NCBI GenBank assembly: GCA_020432595.1
Contig: JAGQGA010000082.1
Coordinates: 1 to 13,181 of the forward strand
Direction: 5' to 3'
DNA: 13,181 nt
Origin: Anaerolineales bacterium
Lineage (GTDB): Bacteria > Chloroflexota > Anaerolineae > Promineifilales > Promineifilaceae
Below, in pieces: positions 1 through 5,761 of the stretch (its first letter is position 1; each line of letters starts with the position of its first letter). A program made the position numbers and the translations under genes. Below the pieces are notes generated by a model. The model was given only the letters and a program-made list of their open reading frames with translations, did no database searches and was not told the origin of the DNA.

Positions 1-177
1 AAAAATGATATGGGCAATAACGCCCGCAAATAAGGCCATTGCCAGCCATTCGTGCAGTGTTTTGCCAGTTAGATCCTGTTTGAAAACAACCAGAAAACCC
101 AGTCCAATCCCAATATCCCAAATAAGATTCCGCTTTGTAGGGCTTATGCCCCGCTTTTGTTGCTTTTTGTTTACCAT
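1..177 (-). CDS. DUF4405-like small membrane protein, 5' part only
   Basis: Reading the minus strand from an ATG at 177-175 gives 59 residues that stay open to the left edge, so the C-terminus is missing. A basic N-terminus (VNKKQQKRG) leads into a hydrophobic helix (about residues 19-34), then DLTGKTLHEWLAMAL and a second helix ending AHIIF. The pattern 'helix, TGxxLHEWL, helix with His' is characteristic of DUF4405 proteins, four-helix membrane proteins thought to be cytochrome b-like with His residues facing haem. That assignment is from family memory plus two motifs. An AGGA Shine-Dalgarno (187-184) lies 6 nt upstream of the ATG and supports this start. The RBS lies inside a 14-bp tandem repeat (178-216). 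The family is firm enough for a tentative call; the redox role is inference. Confidence 0.7.
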   Translation of the reverse strand, partial: MVNKKQQKRGISPTKRNLIWDIGIGLGFLVVFKQDLTGKTLHEWLAMALFAGVIAHIIF

Positions 178-216
178 GATGATTCCTAAATGATGATTCC
201 TAAATGATGATTCCTA
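178..216. repeat. 14-bp tandem repeat duplicating the RBS region
   Basis: The unit GATGATTCCTAAAT is present in 2.7 copies (178-191, 192-205, 206-216) directly upstream of the minus-strand DUF4405-like gene. On that strand each unit contains AGGAATCATCAT, so the Shine-Dalgarno AGGA is present three times. Only the proximal copy is followed by an ATG; the other two read CATTT. Copy-number change here could alter leader length. Confidence 0.85.
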
Positions 217-220
217 CAAA

Positions 221-252
221 CGAAATCGCTCCCGAATAGGAGCGAATTCGCT
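221..252. repeat. Overlapping palindromes (hairpin plus 12-bp palindrome)
   Basis: TCGCTCC (226-232) pairs with GGAGCGA (239-245) around a 6-nt loop. After one A/A mismatch the stem continues with CGAA (221-224) and TTCG (247-250). The right arm is also half of a perfect 12-bp palindrome, AGCGAATTCGCT (241-252). The two structures are mutually exclusive. No T-run follows on either strand, so this is not a convincing intrinsic terminator. It could be an operator for the DUF4405-like gene or a repeat remnant. Confidence 0.5.
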
Positions 253-260
253 TGCGAGGG

Positions 261-350
261 TGTTAAATCCAATACGTCACTTGGTGAGCATGGTAATCTA
301 TTTTGTTGGGGCTTGCTTAAAGTGGGGCTTAAAGGCTTGTTAAATCCAAT
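261..350. repeat. Direct repeat TGTTAAATCCAAT, two copies
   Basis: The 13-bp sequence TGTTAAATCCAAT occurs at 261-273 and again at 338-350, immediately downstream of the GNAT stop codon. The spacer also has related words (GGGGCTTGCTTAAA, GGGGCTTAAAGGCTTG). The stretch 178-350 otherwise holds no gene that I can support. Function unknown; it may be a small dispersed-repeat remnant. Confidence 0.6.
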
Positions 351-809
351 TTAACATATCAGGCCTTTCTCCATTTCCAAGCCATCGTCAGAATAGCCAA
401 TGGTGCGGTAAAAGGCTTGGGCTTCCAGGTTGTCCAGCCCGGTCATTAGCCCCATGCGTACAGCCCCCGCTTGCCGTGCCACCGCTTCCACATGGGCAAC
501 CAATGCCCGCCCCACCCCCTGCCGCCGCGCTGCATCCAGCACAAACAGTTCGGTTAGTTCGGCATAGGGATGTGGGTCGCACACCATGGGGATAAGGCGC
601 AGGCAGGCAAACCCCACAGGCTGCTGGTTAAAGAGGGCGAGAAACGGCCGTTCTACCACCCTCGCCGCCTCCATTTGCCGTCGCATCTGCTCCACATCCC
701 CATCCCCACCATTAAACAGTTGGTTCAGCCACGCCAACGTGGCGCAATCTTCTATCGTTGCTTCGCGTATGCTAAAAGGTTCTGTAGTCATTTTGATGTG
801 TATGTCCAT
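351..809 (-). CDS. GNAT family N-acetyltransferase
   Basis: A 152-residue protein, the usual length of a single GNAT domain, which transfers an acetyl group from acetyl-CoA to an amine. The N-terminal strand is FSIREATIED (12-21). The central strand AELTELFVLDAARR (83-96) leads into the acetyl-CoA pyrophosphate-binding loop RRQGVGRAL (95-103), matching the Q/RxxGxG/A signature. Near the C-terminus AQAFYRTIGYSDDG (130-143) matches the NxxAxxFYxxxGF-type motif of GNAT domains. The substrate cannot be read from the sequence. The ATG at 809 is preceded by GGA at 5 nt; the internal ATG at 791 has no Shine-Dalgarno. It is divergent from the lipoprotein gene at 978, and a TATAGT hexamer on the minus strand (856-851) could be its -10. 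One AACGGCCGTT palindrome (643-652) is read here as E-R-P-F. Confidence 0.88.
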   Translation of the reverse strand: MDIHIKMTTEPFSIREATIEDCATLAWLNQLFNGGDGDVEQMRRQMEAARVVERPFLALFNQQPVGFACLRLIPMVCDPHPYAELTELFVLDAARRQGVGRALVAHVEAVARQAGAVRMGLMTGLDNLEAQAFYRTIGYSDDGLEMEKGLIC

Positions 810-966
810 TCAATTCCGTCCCAGTGTAATTCAAGCTGCCTGGAGCGAGAACTATAAAGGCAATAGGCTGCCAAACGACGCAAAAATTTGTGTTAGATTT
901 TCATTTGGAACCAATGGTGCCAGCCAAACGTTTTATACCCATAAACGCCATTATTGACCGTTATTC

Positions 967-972
967 AGGAGG
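967..972 (+). promoter_or_regulatory. Shine-Dalgarno AGGAGG that fixes the start at 978
   Basis: AGGAGG (967-972) sits 5 nt upstream of GTG 978-980. It lies inside the longer open frame that begins at TTG 954, which argues that translation starts at the GTG. This also gives a canonical lipoprotein N-terminus, MKIKR plus hydrophobic core plus LAAC. Confidence 0.8.
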
Positions 973-977
973 GTGAA

Positions 978-2429
978 GTGAAAATAAAACGTTTTGCAAT
1001 CGTCTGGCTCCTTTTGCTATCTCTGCTCATCTATTTGGCTGCCTGTGGCGGGAGTGTGGTTCCAACCGCAGAGGAGCCGGCAGCAGAAGCACCGACAGCC
1101 GCAGAGGCTCCTGCTGAAGAGGTTGTTGAAGTAACTCGCGTTGTGACCGAAGCTGTGGAAGCACCGGCCGCAGAGGAAGCAGCCGTTGAAGAAGAGGCAG
1201 CGGCGGTTGAAGAAGCGGCTGAGGTTGTGGATTTAGGACAGGAAGCGACGGGGAGCGAGCGTGGAGGCGACCAGATTGAGCCGCCGAGTAATGGGCCAAA
1301 GGTAGACGCACCACGCCAGCAAACGGCCGTTCTTGCCACCACCAACATCACCGACCAGCCCCGCGCCGAAACCGAACCACCACCCGCGCCCCTGCCCGCT
1401 GCCAACGTTAATCCCCTCACCGCTGGTGAAATTGACGACAACGCCCAGTGGGCGGCGTATCTGGCCTATCTTGCCAGCTACACGGCCAATGATGTGGTGC
1501 GGCTGGATGTCAGCCAGCGACATGAACTTGTGGTGGTGGATGGGGCAGAACGGCCGTTATTGGGGGTCGAACTCACCATTCAGGCCAATGGGCAGGAAAT
1601 TACGCGGTTAAAGACGGGCAGTAACGGCCGTTCCACCTTCTACCCCCGCCCTTTTAACGCCCAATCCCCCACTTACACCGTCACCGCCATCGCCGCCGAC
1701 GGCAGCCGCCAAACCATTACCGCCAGCGGCAGCGAAACTCAATGGCGCGTGGTCATTCCCAACGCCAGCCAGCCTGCCGCCGCCCAGCTTGATGTGCTGC
1801 TGCTGCTTGATGCCACAGGCAGCATGGCCGATGAGCTTGACGAACTCAAAAGCAACATTCGCGCCATCGCCAGCCAAATTGCCGCCCTGCCCGGCCGGCC
1901 CAATGTGCAGTGGAGTCTGGTAGCCTACCGCGACCGGGACGAGCCGCTCGCTGCGCAAATTGCCCCTTTCTCAGCCGATTTAAACACCTTTGTGGTTGCC
2001 CTGGATGGGGTTGAAGCGGCCGGGGGCGGTGATTATGCCGAGGATGTGCAGGGTGCGTTGTCGTTGGCTATGGAACAATTTGCCGAGCAAAACGGCCGTC
2101 AGGCGGTTAAACTCATCTTTTTGGTGGCCGATGCCCCTCCCCACTTGGACTACGCCGATCAGCCCTCCTATGCTGAATTGCTGCCACAAGCGGCAGCCTT
2201 GGGGGTGAAGATTTATCCGTTGGCGAGTAGCGGGCTGGATGCTCAGGGGGCGTATATTTTTCGGCAGTGGGCGCAGTGGACAAACGGCCGTTTTCTCTTC
2301 CTCACCAATGACGCAAACGGTTCCACATCAGCCGCCCCTTCTGTCACCAGCAGTGGTGCTACCTACACTGTCGGCAACCTCGACACCCTCATCCTCAATA
2401 TCATCCGTAAAGAACTTTCGGGTCTTTAA
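978..2429 (+). CDS. von Willebrand factor type A domain lipoprotein
   Basis: 483 residues. The N-terminus MKIKR, a hydrophobic stretch (7-20) and the lipobox LAAC (20-23) predict lipid attachment at Cys23 and an extracytoplasmic location. A low-complexity Ala/Glu/Pro linker (about 28-90) includes EVTRVVTE, a phrase typical of Chloroflexota lipoproteins. Residues about 173-260 (RHELVVVDG, then GVELTIQANGQEITRLKTGSNGRSTF) look like a beta-sandwich of carboxypeptidase-regulatory type. Residues about 270-420 form the vWA domain: LLLLDATGSM (274-283) is the MIDAS motif in the DxTGS form, GGGDYAEDV (349-357) the second loop, VADAPPH (383-389) the third. vWA domains bind metal and protein partners; the partner here is unknown. 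The GTG start is chosen for the strong SD. Three perfect AACGGCCGTT copies within 302 bp (1322, 1549, 1623) plus 2283 and the variant AACGGCCGTC (2091) fall in this gene. A hairpin terminator follows at 2456. Confidence 0.88.
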   Translation: MKIKRFAIVWLLLLSLLIYLAACGGSVVPTAEEPAAEAPTAAEAPAEEVVEVTRVVTEAVEAPAAEEAAVEEEAAAVEEAAEVVDLGQEATGSERGGDQIEPPSNGPKVDAPRQQTAVLATTNITDQPRAETEPPPAPLPAANVNPLTAGEIDDNAQWAAYLAYLASYTANDVVRLDVSQRHELVVVDGAERPLLGVELTIQANGQEITRLKTGSNGRSTFYPRPFNAQSPTYTVTAIAADGSRQTITASGSETQWRVVIPNASQPAAAQLDVLLLLDATGSMADELDELKSNIRAIASQIAALPGRPNVQWSLVAYRDRDEPLAAQIAPFSADLNTFVVALDGVEAAGGGDYAEDVQGALSLAMEQFAEQNGRQAVKLIFLVADAPPHLDYADQPSYAELLPQAAALGVKIYPLASSGLDAQGAYIFRQWAQWTNGRFLFLTNDANGSTSAAPSVTSSGATYTVGNLDTLILNIIRKELSGL

Positions 2430-2455
2430 GAATTCAGGGGGGTGACGGCTAACGC

Positions 2456-2474
2456 AGGGCGCATCCGCCCTTTT
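2456..2474 (+). terminator. Probable intrinsic terminator after the vWA lipoprotein gene
   Basis: AGGGCG (2456-2461) pairs with CGCCCT (2466-2471) around the loop CATC and runs into TTTT (2471-2474). It lies 27 nt past the stop at 2429. The stem is short but GC-rich and the T-run is short, so termination efficiency is uncertain. Confidence 0.55.
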
Positions 2475-2518
2475 CCGCATTTGCAAGTTGCCCCACGAAA
2501 TTCCCAAAACCCGAATTT

Positions 2519-2588
2519 TTAACCCGCGTTAATTTGAAAATGAACTGCCGCATGGATCAGTTTTAACAGGGGGCTATTGATCCCCTGT
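2519..2588 (+). promoter_or_regulatory. Dyad and hairpin in the leader of the FTR1 gene
   Basis: Two symmetric elements lie between the terminator and the permease gene. TTAAC-CCGC-GTTAA (2519-2532) is a dyad of the size of a repressor operator. ACAGGGG (2566-2572) pairs with CCCCTGT (2582-2588) around a 9-nt loop. A weak sigma-70-like pair overlaps the second: TTGATC (2577-2582), 17-nt spacer, TACCAT (2600-2605). No Fur-box consensus is visible. Metal-responsive control is plausible from the gene's role but is inference. Confidence 0.35.
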
Positions 2589-2650
2589 GGCGGACACAGT
2601 ACCATTACGCCCATTAACTTATTCGTTTTAGAAGAGAAGGATTGGTTGTT

Positions 2651-4138
2651 ATGCGTCGTTTAGCATTGATATGGATGGTAGGTTTGTTGGCTTGGCTGTT
2701 TGTTGCGGCCGGGTCTGTGGCAGCACAAGAAGGGAATGGTGTGGCCGCGCAGTTGCAAGCGTTGGCGCGGGAAGCCCATGAGGGGGCAGAGGCGGCAGAG
2801 TTGAATGAAACGGCCGTTATGCACCACGTTTACGACGAAGTTCACGAAGCATGGGAAGGGATGGAAGATGCCGTGCAGGCGCAAAATCCTACCGCCTATA
2901 TCGAGCTTGAGGGGGCAATCGCCACCGTCAAAACAGCCCTAGAGACCGAACCAATTAATGCTGCTGCTGTGCAGCAGGCATACGCCCATTTGGCTGATGA
3001 ATCGGTAGAAATTGCCGAAAAGCTGGGTAACGGCGTTGTGGCTGCTCCCGTTGCCGCCGATGAAGCCACGGTGCAGCAACTGGTAGCCAACCTGAATGAA
3101 GCGTATGCAGCGTTGGAAGCGGGGAATGCAGCCACGGCGCGGGGATTGTTAACGGCCGTTATTCAAGCCTGGCCCAGCGTCGAAGGTGCCATTGCCACCC
3201 AGGATGCCGAAGCCTACACCGACATTGAAATTACGCTGGCGCGGGCAGCGGCGGCACTGGATGAAGAAACGTTGGATGTGGGGGCGGCAGAAACGGCCGT
3301 TGCCCACCTGCGCGATACCCTCACTCCCTTCGCCAGCGGTGGGTCTATCTACACCATGTTTGACGCGATGGCTATCATCCTGCGCGAAGGGCTGGAAGCT
3401 CTGCTCGTCATCACCGCTCTGCTCACCTTCCTCAAACGTTCCGGCAACGCCGATAAACAACGCTGGATTTGGGGCGGCAGTCTCGTTGGCATTGGCGTAA
3501 GCCTGCTGGTGGCTTTGGCACTGCAAATGGTGTTTAACAAAATCAGTGCCGGGCAAAACCGCGAACTTATTGAAGGGATCACCGGTTTGGTCGCTGCTGC
3601 TATGCTGTTCTATGTCTCCTACTGGCTCCACAACCAAGCCAACATCCGTAACTGGCAAAAATATATCAACAGTTCCGTCACCCAAGCCTTGGATCAGGGG
3701 CGGCTAATGGGACTGTCGCTGTTGGCGTTCCTGGCTGTTTTTCGGGAAGGGGCAGAAACGGCCGTTTTCTACCTCGGCATCGCATCTACCATCTCCCTTT
3801 CCGACCTACTGCTGGGGTTGGGGTTGGGCATTGCTATCCTTGCCATCGTTGCCATCCTGATGTTTGGATTGGGTGTGCGCTTGCCGTTGCGCCCCTTCTT
3901 CTTTGTCGCCGGGCTGCTCGTCTATTACCTCGGTTTCAAATTCCTCGGCACCGGCATCCATGCCCTGCAAGTAGCCAACGTGCTGCCATCTTCCCCACTG
4001 TCGCTGCCACCTATACCGGCATTGGGTTTCTATCCGACGTGGCAAACGGCCGTTGCCCAACTGTTCATGCTCCTGCTCGCCCTTGCCGTCATCCTGCTCT
4101 GGCAGCGCACCACCCTCACCTCCCGCGTCGCCGCCTAA
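2651..4138 (+). CDS. FTR1-family iron permease with exported N-terminal helical domain
   Basis: 495 residues. A signal peptide (MRRLALIWMVGLLAWLFVAAG, likely cleaved near VAAQ-EG, 23-27) exports a helical domain (about 28-225) made of two similar units: WEGMEDAVQ...TAYIELEGAIATVKTALE (68-98) and WPSVEGAIA...EAYTDIEITLARAAAAL (174-203). Residues about 235-485 are the polytopic FTR1 permease with both signature motifs, REGLE (245-249) and REGAE (365-369), whose Glu residues carry iron in Ftr1/EfeU relatives. TM segments lie near 241-260, 273-293, 306-325, 352-376, 381-406, 413-432 and 466-484. FTR1 proteins import ferric iron, often with an oxidase or an extracytoplasmic donor; none is encoded next door, so the N-terminal domain may capture iron itself. 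ATG 2651 is chosen over TTG 2642 because AAGGA (2637-2641) is 9 nt upstream of the ATG and abuts the TTG. Five AACGGCCGTT copies; the one at 3757 overlaps the last codon of REGAE. Confidence 0.9.
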   Translation: MRRLALIWMVGLLAWLFVAAGSVAAQEGNGVAAQLQALAREAHEGAEAAELNETAVMHHVYDEVHEAWEGMEDAVQAQNPTAYIELEGAIATVKTALETEPINAAAVQQAYAHLADESVEIAEKLGNGVVAAPVAADEATVQQLVANLNEAYAALEAGNAATARGLLTAVIQAWPSVEGAIATQDAEAYTDIEITLARAAAALDEETLDVGAAETAVAHLRDTLTPFASGGSIYTMFDAMAIILREGLEALLVITALLTFLKRSGNADKQRWIWGGSLVGIGVSLLVALALQMVFNKISAGQNRELIEGITGLVAAAMLFYVSYWLHNQANIRNWQKYINSSVTQALDQGRLMGLSLLAFLAVFREGAETAVFYLGIASTISLSDLLLGLGLGIAILAIVAILMFGLGVRLPLRPFFFVAGLLVYYLGFKFLGTGIHALQVANVLPSSPLSLPPIPALGFYPTWQTAVAQLFMLLLALAVILLWQRTTLTSRVAA

Positions 4139-4167
4139 CCAGCTAAAAACACCCTTCTAAAAATAGC

Positions 4168-4212
4168 TATGGCTCTGTGTTTGTACATAAGCAAACACAG
4201 AGCCATATTTTT
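4168..4212 (+). terminator. Strong rho-independent terminator after the FTR1 gene
   Basis: A perfect 16-bp stem, TATGGCTCTGTGTTTG (4168-4183) with CAAACACAGAGCCATA (4192-4207), closes an 8-nt loop and is followed by TTTTT (4208-4212). It is 29 nt past the permease stop. An A-rich stretch precedes the stem, so it could also work in the opposite direction. Confidence 0.9.
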
Positions 4213-4250
4213 ATCCGCATTTGTCCGCGCTTGTCCGTGCCCCATTTCCC
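4211..4250 (+). repeat. Decamer repeat, copy 1
   Basis: Four 10-nt blocks in a row: TTATCCGCAT, TTGTCCGCGC, TTGTCCGTGC, CCCATTTCCC. The first three are variants of TTGTCCGCGY. The same arrangement, three variant decamers then CCCATTTTCC, recurs at 5722-5761. Both copies lie just upstream of, or at, a gene start. It overlaps the end of the terminator T-run by two bases. Confidence 0.65.
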
Positions 4251-4254
4251 TAAT

Positions 4255-4272
4255 TGCAAACTCGCAAACTCG
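4255..4272 (+). repeat. Octad repeat GCAAACTC, two copies
   Basis: Two tandem GCAAACTC octads followed by GC (about 4256-4273) lie between the decamer repeat and the methyltransferase start. No inverted partner was found nearby. It may be a half-element of the kind of hairpin seen at 5642 and 11005. Confidence 0.5.
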
Positions 4273-4284
4273 CCCCCTCTATCC

Positions 4285-4290
4285 TATAAT
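4285..4290 (+). promoter_or_regulatory. Consensus -10 box TATAAT immediately upstream of dam
   Basis: A perfect TATAAT (4285-4290) ends 9 nt before the ATG at 4300. A transcript initiated 6-8 nt downstream of it would begin at or within 3 nt of the start codon, so the mRNA would be leaderless or nearly so. No Shine-Dalgarno is present (the bases before ATG are TACCTCCCG). No convincing -35 at 16-18 nt was found. Seen: the hexamer and spacing. Inferred: leaderless transcription. Confidence 0.45.
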
Positions 4291-4299
4291 TACCTCCCG

Positions 4300-5607
4300 A
4301 TGAAACCTTTTCTGAAATGGGCTGGCAACAAATACCGCATTATTGAACATATTAAAAAGGTGCTGCCCAAGGGCAAGCGGCTGGTTGAGCCATTTGTGGG
4401 GGCAGCGGCCGTTTTTCTCAACACCGACTACGACAGCTATCTGCTCACCGACAATAACGCTGACCTCATCCAGCTTTTTCAGGTGCTACAGCGGGAAGGG
4501 CCAGCCTTTATTGAATTTGCCCGTGCCTTTTTCACCCCGGAAAGCAACCAGGAAGCAATTTACTACCAAAATCGTACCCTGTTCAACCAAACAACCGACC
4601 TCCGGCTCAAATCGGCTTTGTTTTTGTATATGAACAAACACGGCTATAACGGTCTCTGCCGCTACAACCAGCAAGGGGAGTTTAACGTGCCGTTTGGTCG
4701 CCACACGCAGGCGTATTTTCCCGAAGAGGAGATGCTCTTTTTTTATGAGAAGGCGCAGCGGGCGGAGTTTGCCACGGCCGATTTTGTGGCGGTGATGGAA
4801 AACGGCCGTTCTGGTGACATCTTCTACTGCGACCCACCCTACGTCCCCCTCTCCGAAACCGCCAACTTCACCAGCTACAGCTCGGACAAATTCACCCTGG
4901 CCCAGCAAGCCCAGCTTGCCCAGCTTGCCGTCAAACTCAGCGAACGCGGCATCCCCGTCATCCTCTCCAACCACGACACCCCCTTCACCCGCCAAAGCTA
5001 TACCGAAGCCGAAATCCACGCCTTCCCCGTCCGCCGCACCATCAGCCGCAATGGTTCCAAGCGAGGCAAGGCCAAAGAATTGCTGGCCGTTTTCACGCCC
5101 AAACCCAAAAAGAGCAGCCAATCTAGCGGTGGTTGGGCAGCAAAATCGGGCAACACCCTGGAAAAAACGGTTATTGGCACTCTGTCTAGCAAAGGGTTTG
5201 AAACGGTGATGTACCGGCAGTGGCAAAAAGACCCCGACCAGTACGGCAGCGAACTGCTGCTCCGCAACGTCCCCTACACCACCATCTACGGCCACCCCGG
5301 CAACACCGAATTTTTGCTCCGCTCCTCCCACTACCGGCTCGAACTCCGCATTGAGTGTAAATGGCAGCAGTCGGCCGGCAGCGTGGACGAAAAATTCCCC
5401 TATCTCTATCTCAACGCTGTGGAAGCGATGCCAGAAAAAGAGATCATCATTATTGTAGATGGCGGCGGAGCCAAGCCTGGAGCCGTGCAATGGCTGCGCC
5501 AAACCAGCCACGCCAACCGCTACCGCAACCCCAACACCCTGGGCAAGCAAATCTCCGTCATGAACCTGACCGAGTTTCTCGCCTGGGCCAACAAAACCTT
5601 CCGTTAA
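4300..5607 (+). CDS. dam: Dam-type DNA adenine methyltransferase fused to a PD-(D/E)XK nuclease domain
   Basis: 435 residues, against about 270 for Dam. Residues 1-266 are a D12-class N6-adenine methyltransferase: FLKWAGNK (4-11) and LVEPFVGAAAVF (28-39) form the AdoMet-binding motifs, NKHGYNGLCRYN and GEFNVPFGRH (112-135) are close to E. coli Dam as I recall it, and YCDPPYVPLS (176-185) holds catalytic motif IV DPPY. GATC is the expected target. After a Lys/Ser linker (268-283), residues about 284-433 look like a PD-(D/E)XK nuclease: E288 in NTLEKTVIGTL, E337 in NTEFLL where this family usually has Asp, then IECKWQQS (351-358) with E352-x-K354 and Q356, GSVDEKFPYL (360-369) and IIIIVDGGG (382-390). 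Free-standing relatives often sit beside a Dam gene, to my recollection. The fusion could be a one-polypeptide restriction-modification enzyme. ATG 4300 is chosen because homology begins at MKPFLKWAG; the upstream open frame crosses the terminator. Confidence 0.9.
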   Translation: MKPFLKWAGNKYRIIEHIKKVLPKGKRLVEPFVGAAAVFLNTDYDSYLLTDNNADLIQLFQVLQREGPAFIEFARAFFTPESNQEAIYYQNRTLFNQTTDLRLKSALFLYMNKHGYNGLCRYNQQGEFNVPFGRHTQAYFPEEEMLFFYEKAQRAEFATADFVAVMENGRSGDIFYCDPPYVPLSETANFTSYSSDKFTLAQQAQLAQLAVKLSERGIPVILSNHDTPFTRQSYTEAEIHAFPVRRTISRNGSKRGKAKELLAVFTPKPKKSSQSSGGWAAKSGNTLEKTVIGTLSSKGFETVMYRQWQKDPDQYGSELLLRNVPYTTIYGHPGNTEFLLRSSHYRLELRIECKWQQSAGSVDEKFPYLYLNAVEAMPEKEIIIIVDGGGAKPGAVQWLRQTSHANRYRNPNTLGKQISVMNLTEFLAWANKTFR

Positions 5608-5641
5608 GCAGTTTCCCCTGTGAACCAACAAAGCAAAACTC

Positions 5642-5702
5642 ACGCAAAGGCGCAAAGGCGCAAAGAAAATAATTTAACCTTTGCACTTTTTCACCCTTGT
5701 GC
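5642..5702. repeat. Octad hairpin element (GCGCAAAG family), degenerate right arm
   Basis: The left arm is three octads, ACGCAAAG then GCGCAAAG twice (5642-5665). A 13-nt A/T-rich loop (5666-5678) follows. The right arm is a decayed complementary set, CTTTGCAC, TTTTTCAC, CCTTGTGC (5679-5702). The 24-13-24 layout is the same as the well-preserved element at 11005-11065. This copy is intergenic, between the methyltransferase stop and the signal peptide of the next gene. Confidence 0.8.
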
Positions 5703-5721
5703 AAAACCATTTAAAGCCCCC

Positions 5722-5761
5722 TTGTCCGCGTTCGGCCGTGTTCGTTCGCGTCCCATTTTCC
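5722..5761 (+). repeat. Decamer repeat, copy 2 (covers the start of the next gene)
   Basis: TTGTCCGCGT, TCGGCCGTGT, TCGTTCGCGT and CCCATTTTCC follow each other, matching the 4211-4250 element block for block with substitutions. If translation of the downstream gene starts at TTG 5722, this repeat encodes the arginine-rich n-region (GRVRSRP) of its signal peptide. Confidence 0.55.

Noticed and set aside
5..193. Plus-strand open frame of 62 codons at the left edge
   Set aside because: The minus strand of the same stretch encodes a convincing DUF4405-like N-terminus with an SD; the plus-strand product has no recognisable features.
2500..2650. Fur box upstream of the FTR1 gene
   Set aside because: No GATAATGAT-type 19-bp consensus is present; only an unrelated TTAAC dyad and a hairpin are seen.
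4177..4299. N-terminal extension of the methyltransferase from an upstream alternative start
   Set aside because: It would start inside the terminator stem and translate the decamer repeat; Dam homology starts exactly at ATG 4300.
4486..5655. 389-codon minus-strand open frame
   Set aside because: It lies opposite the Dam-nuclease gene, whose frame shows DPPY and IECK motifs. The minus frame is Gly/Val-rich and is an antisense artefact of GC-rich codon usage.
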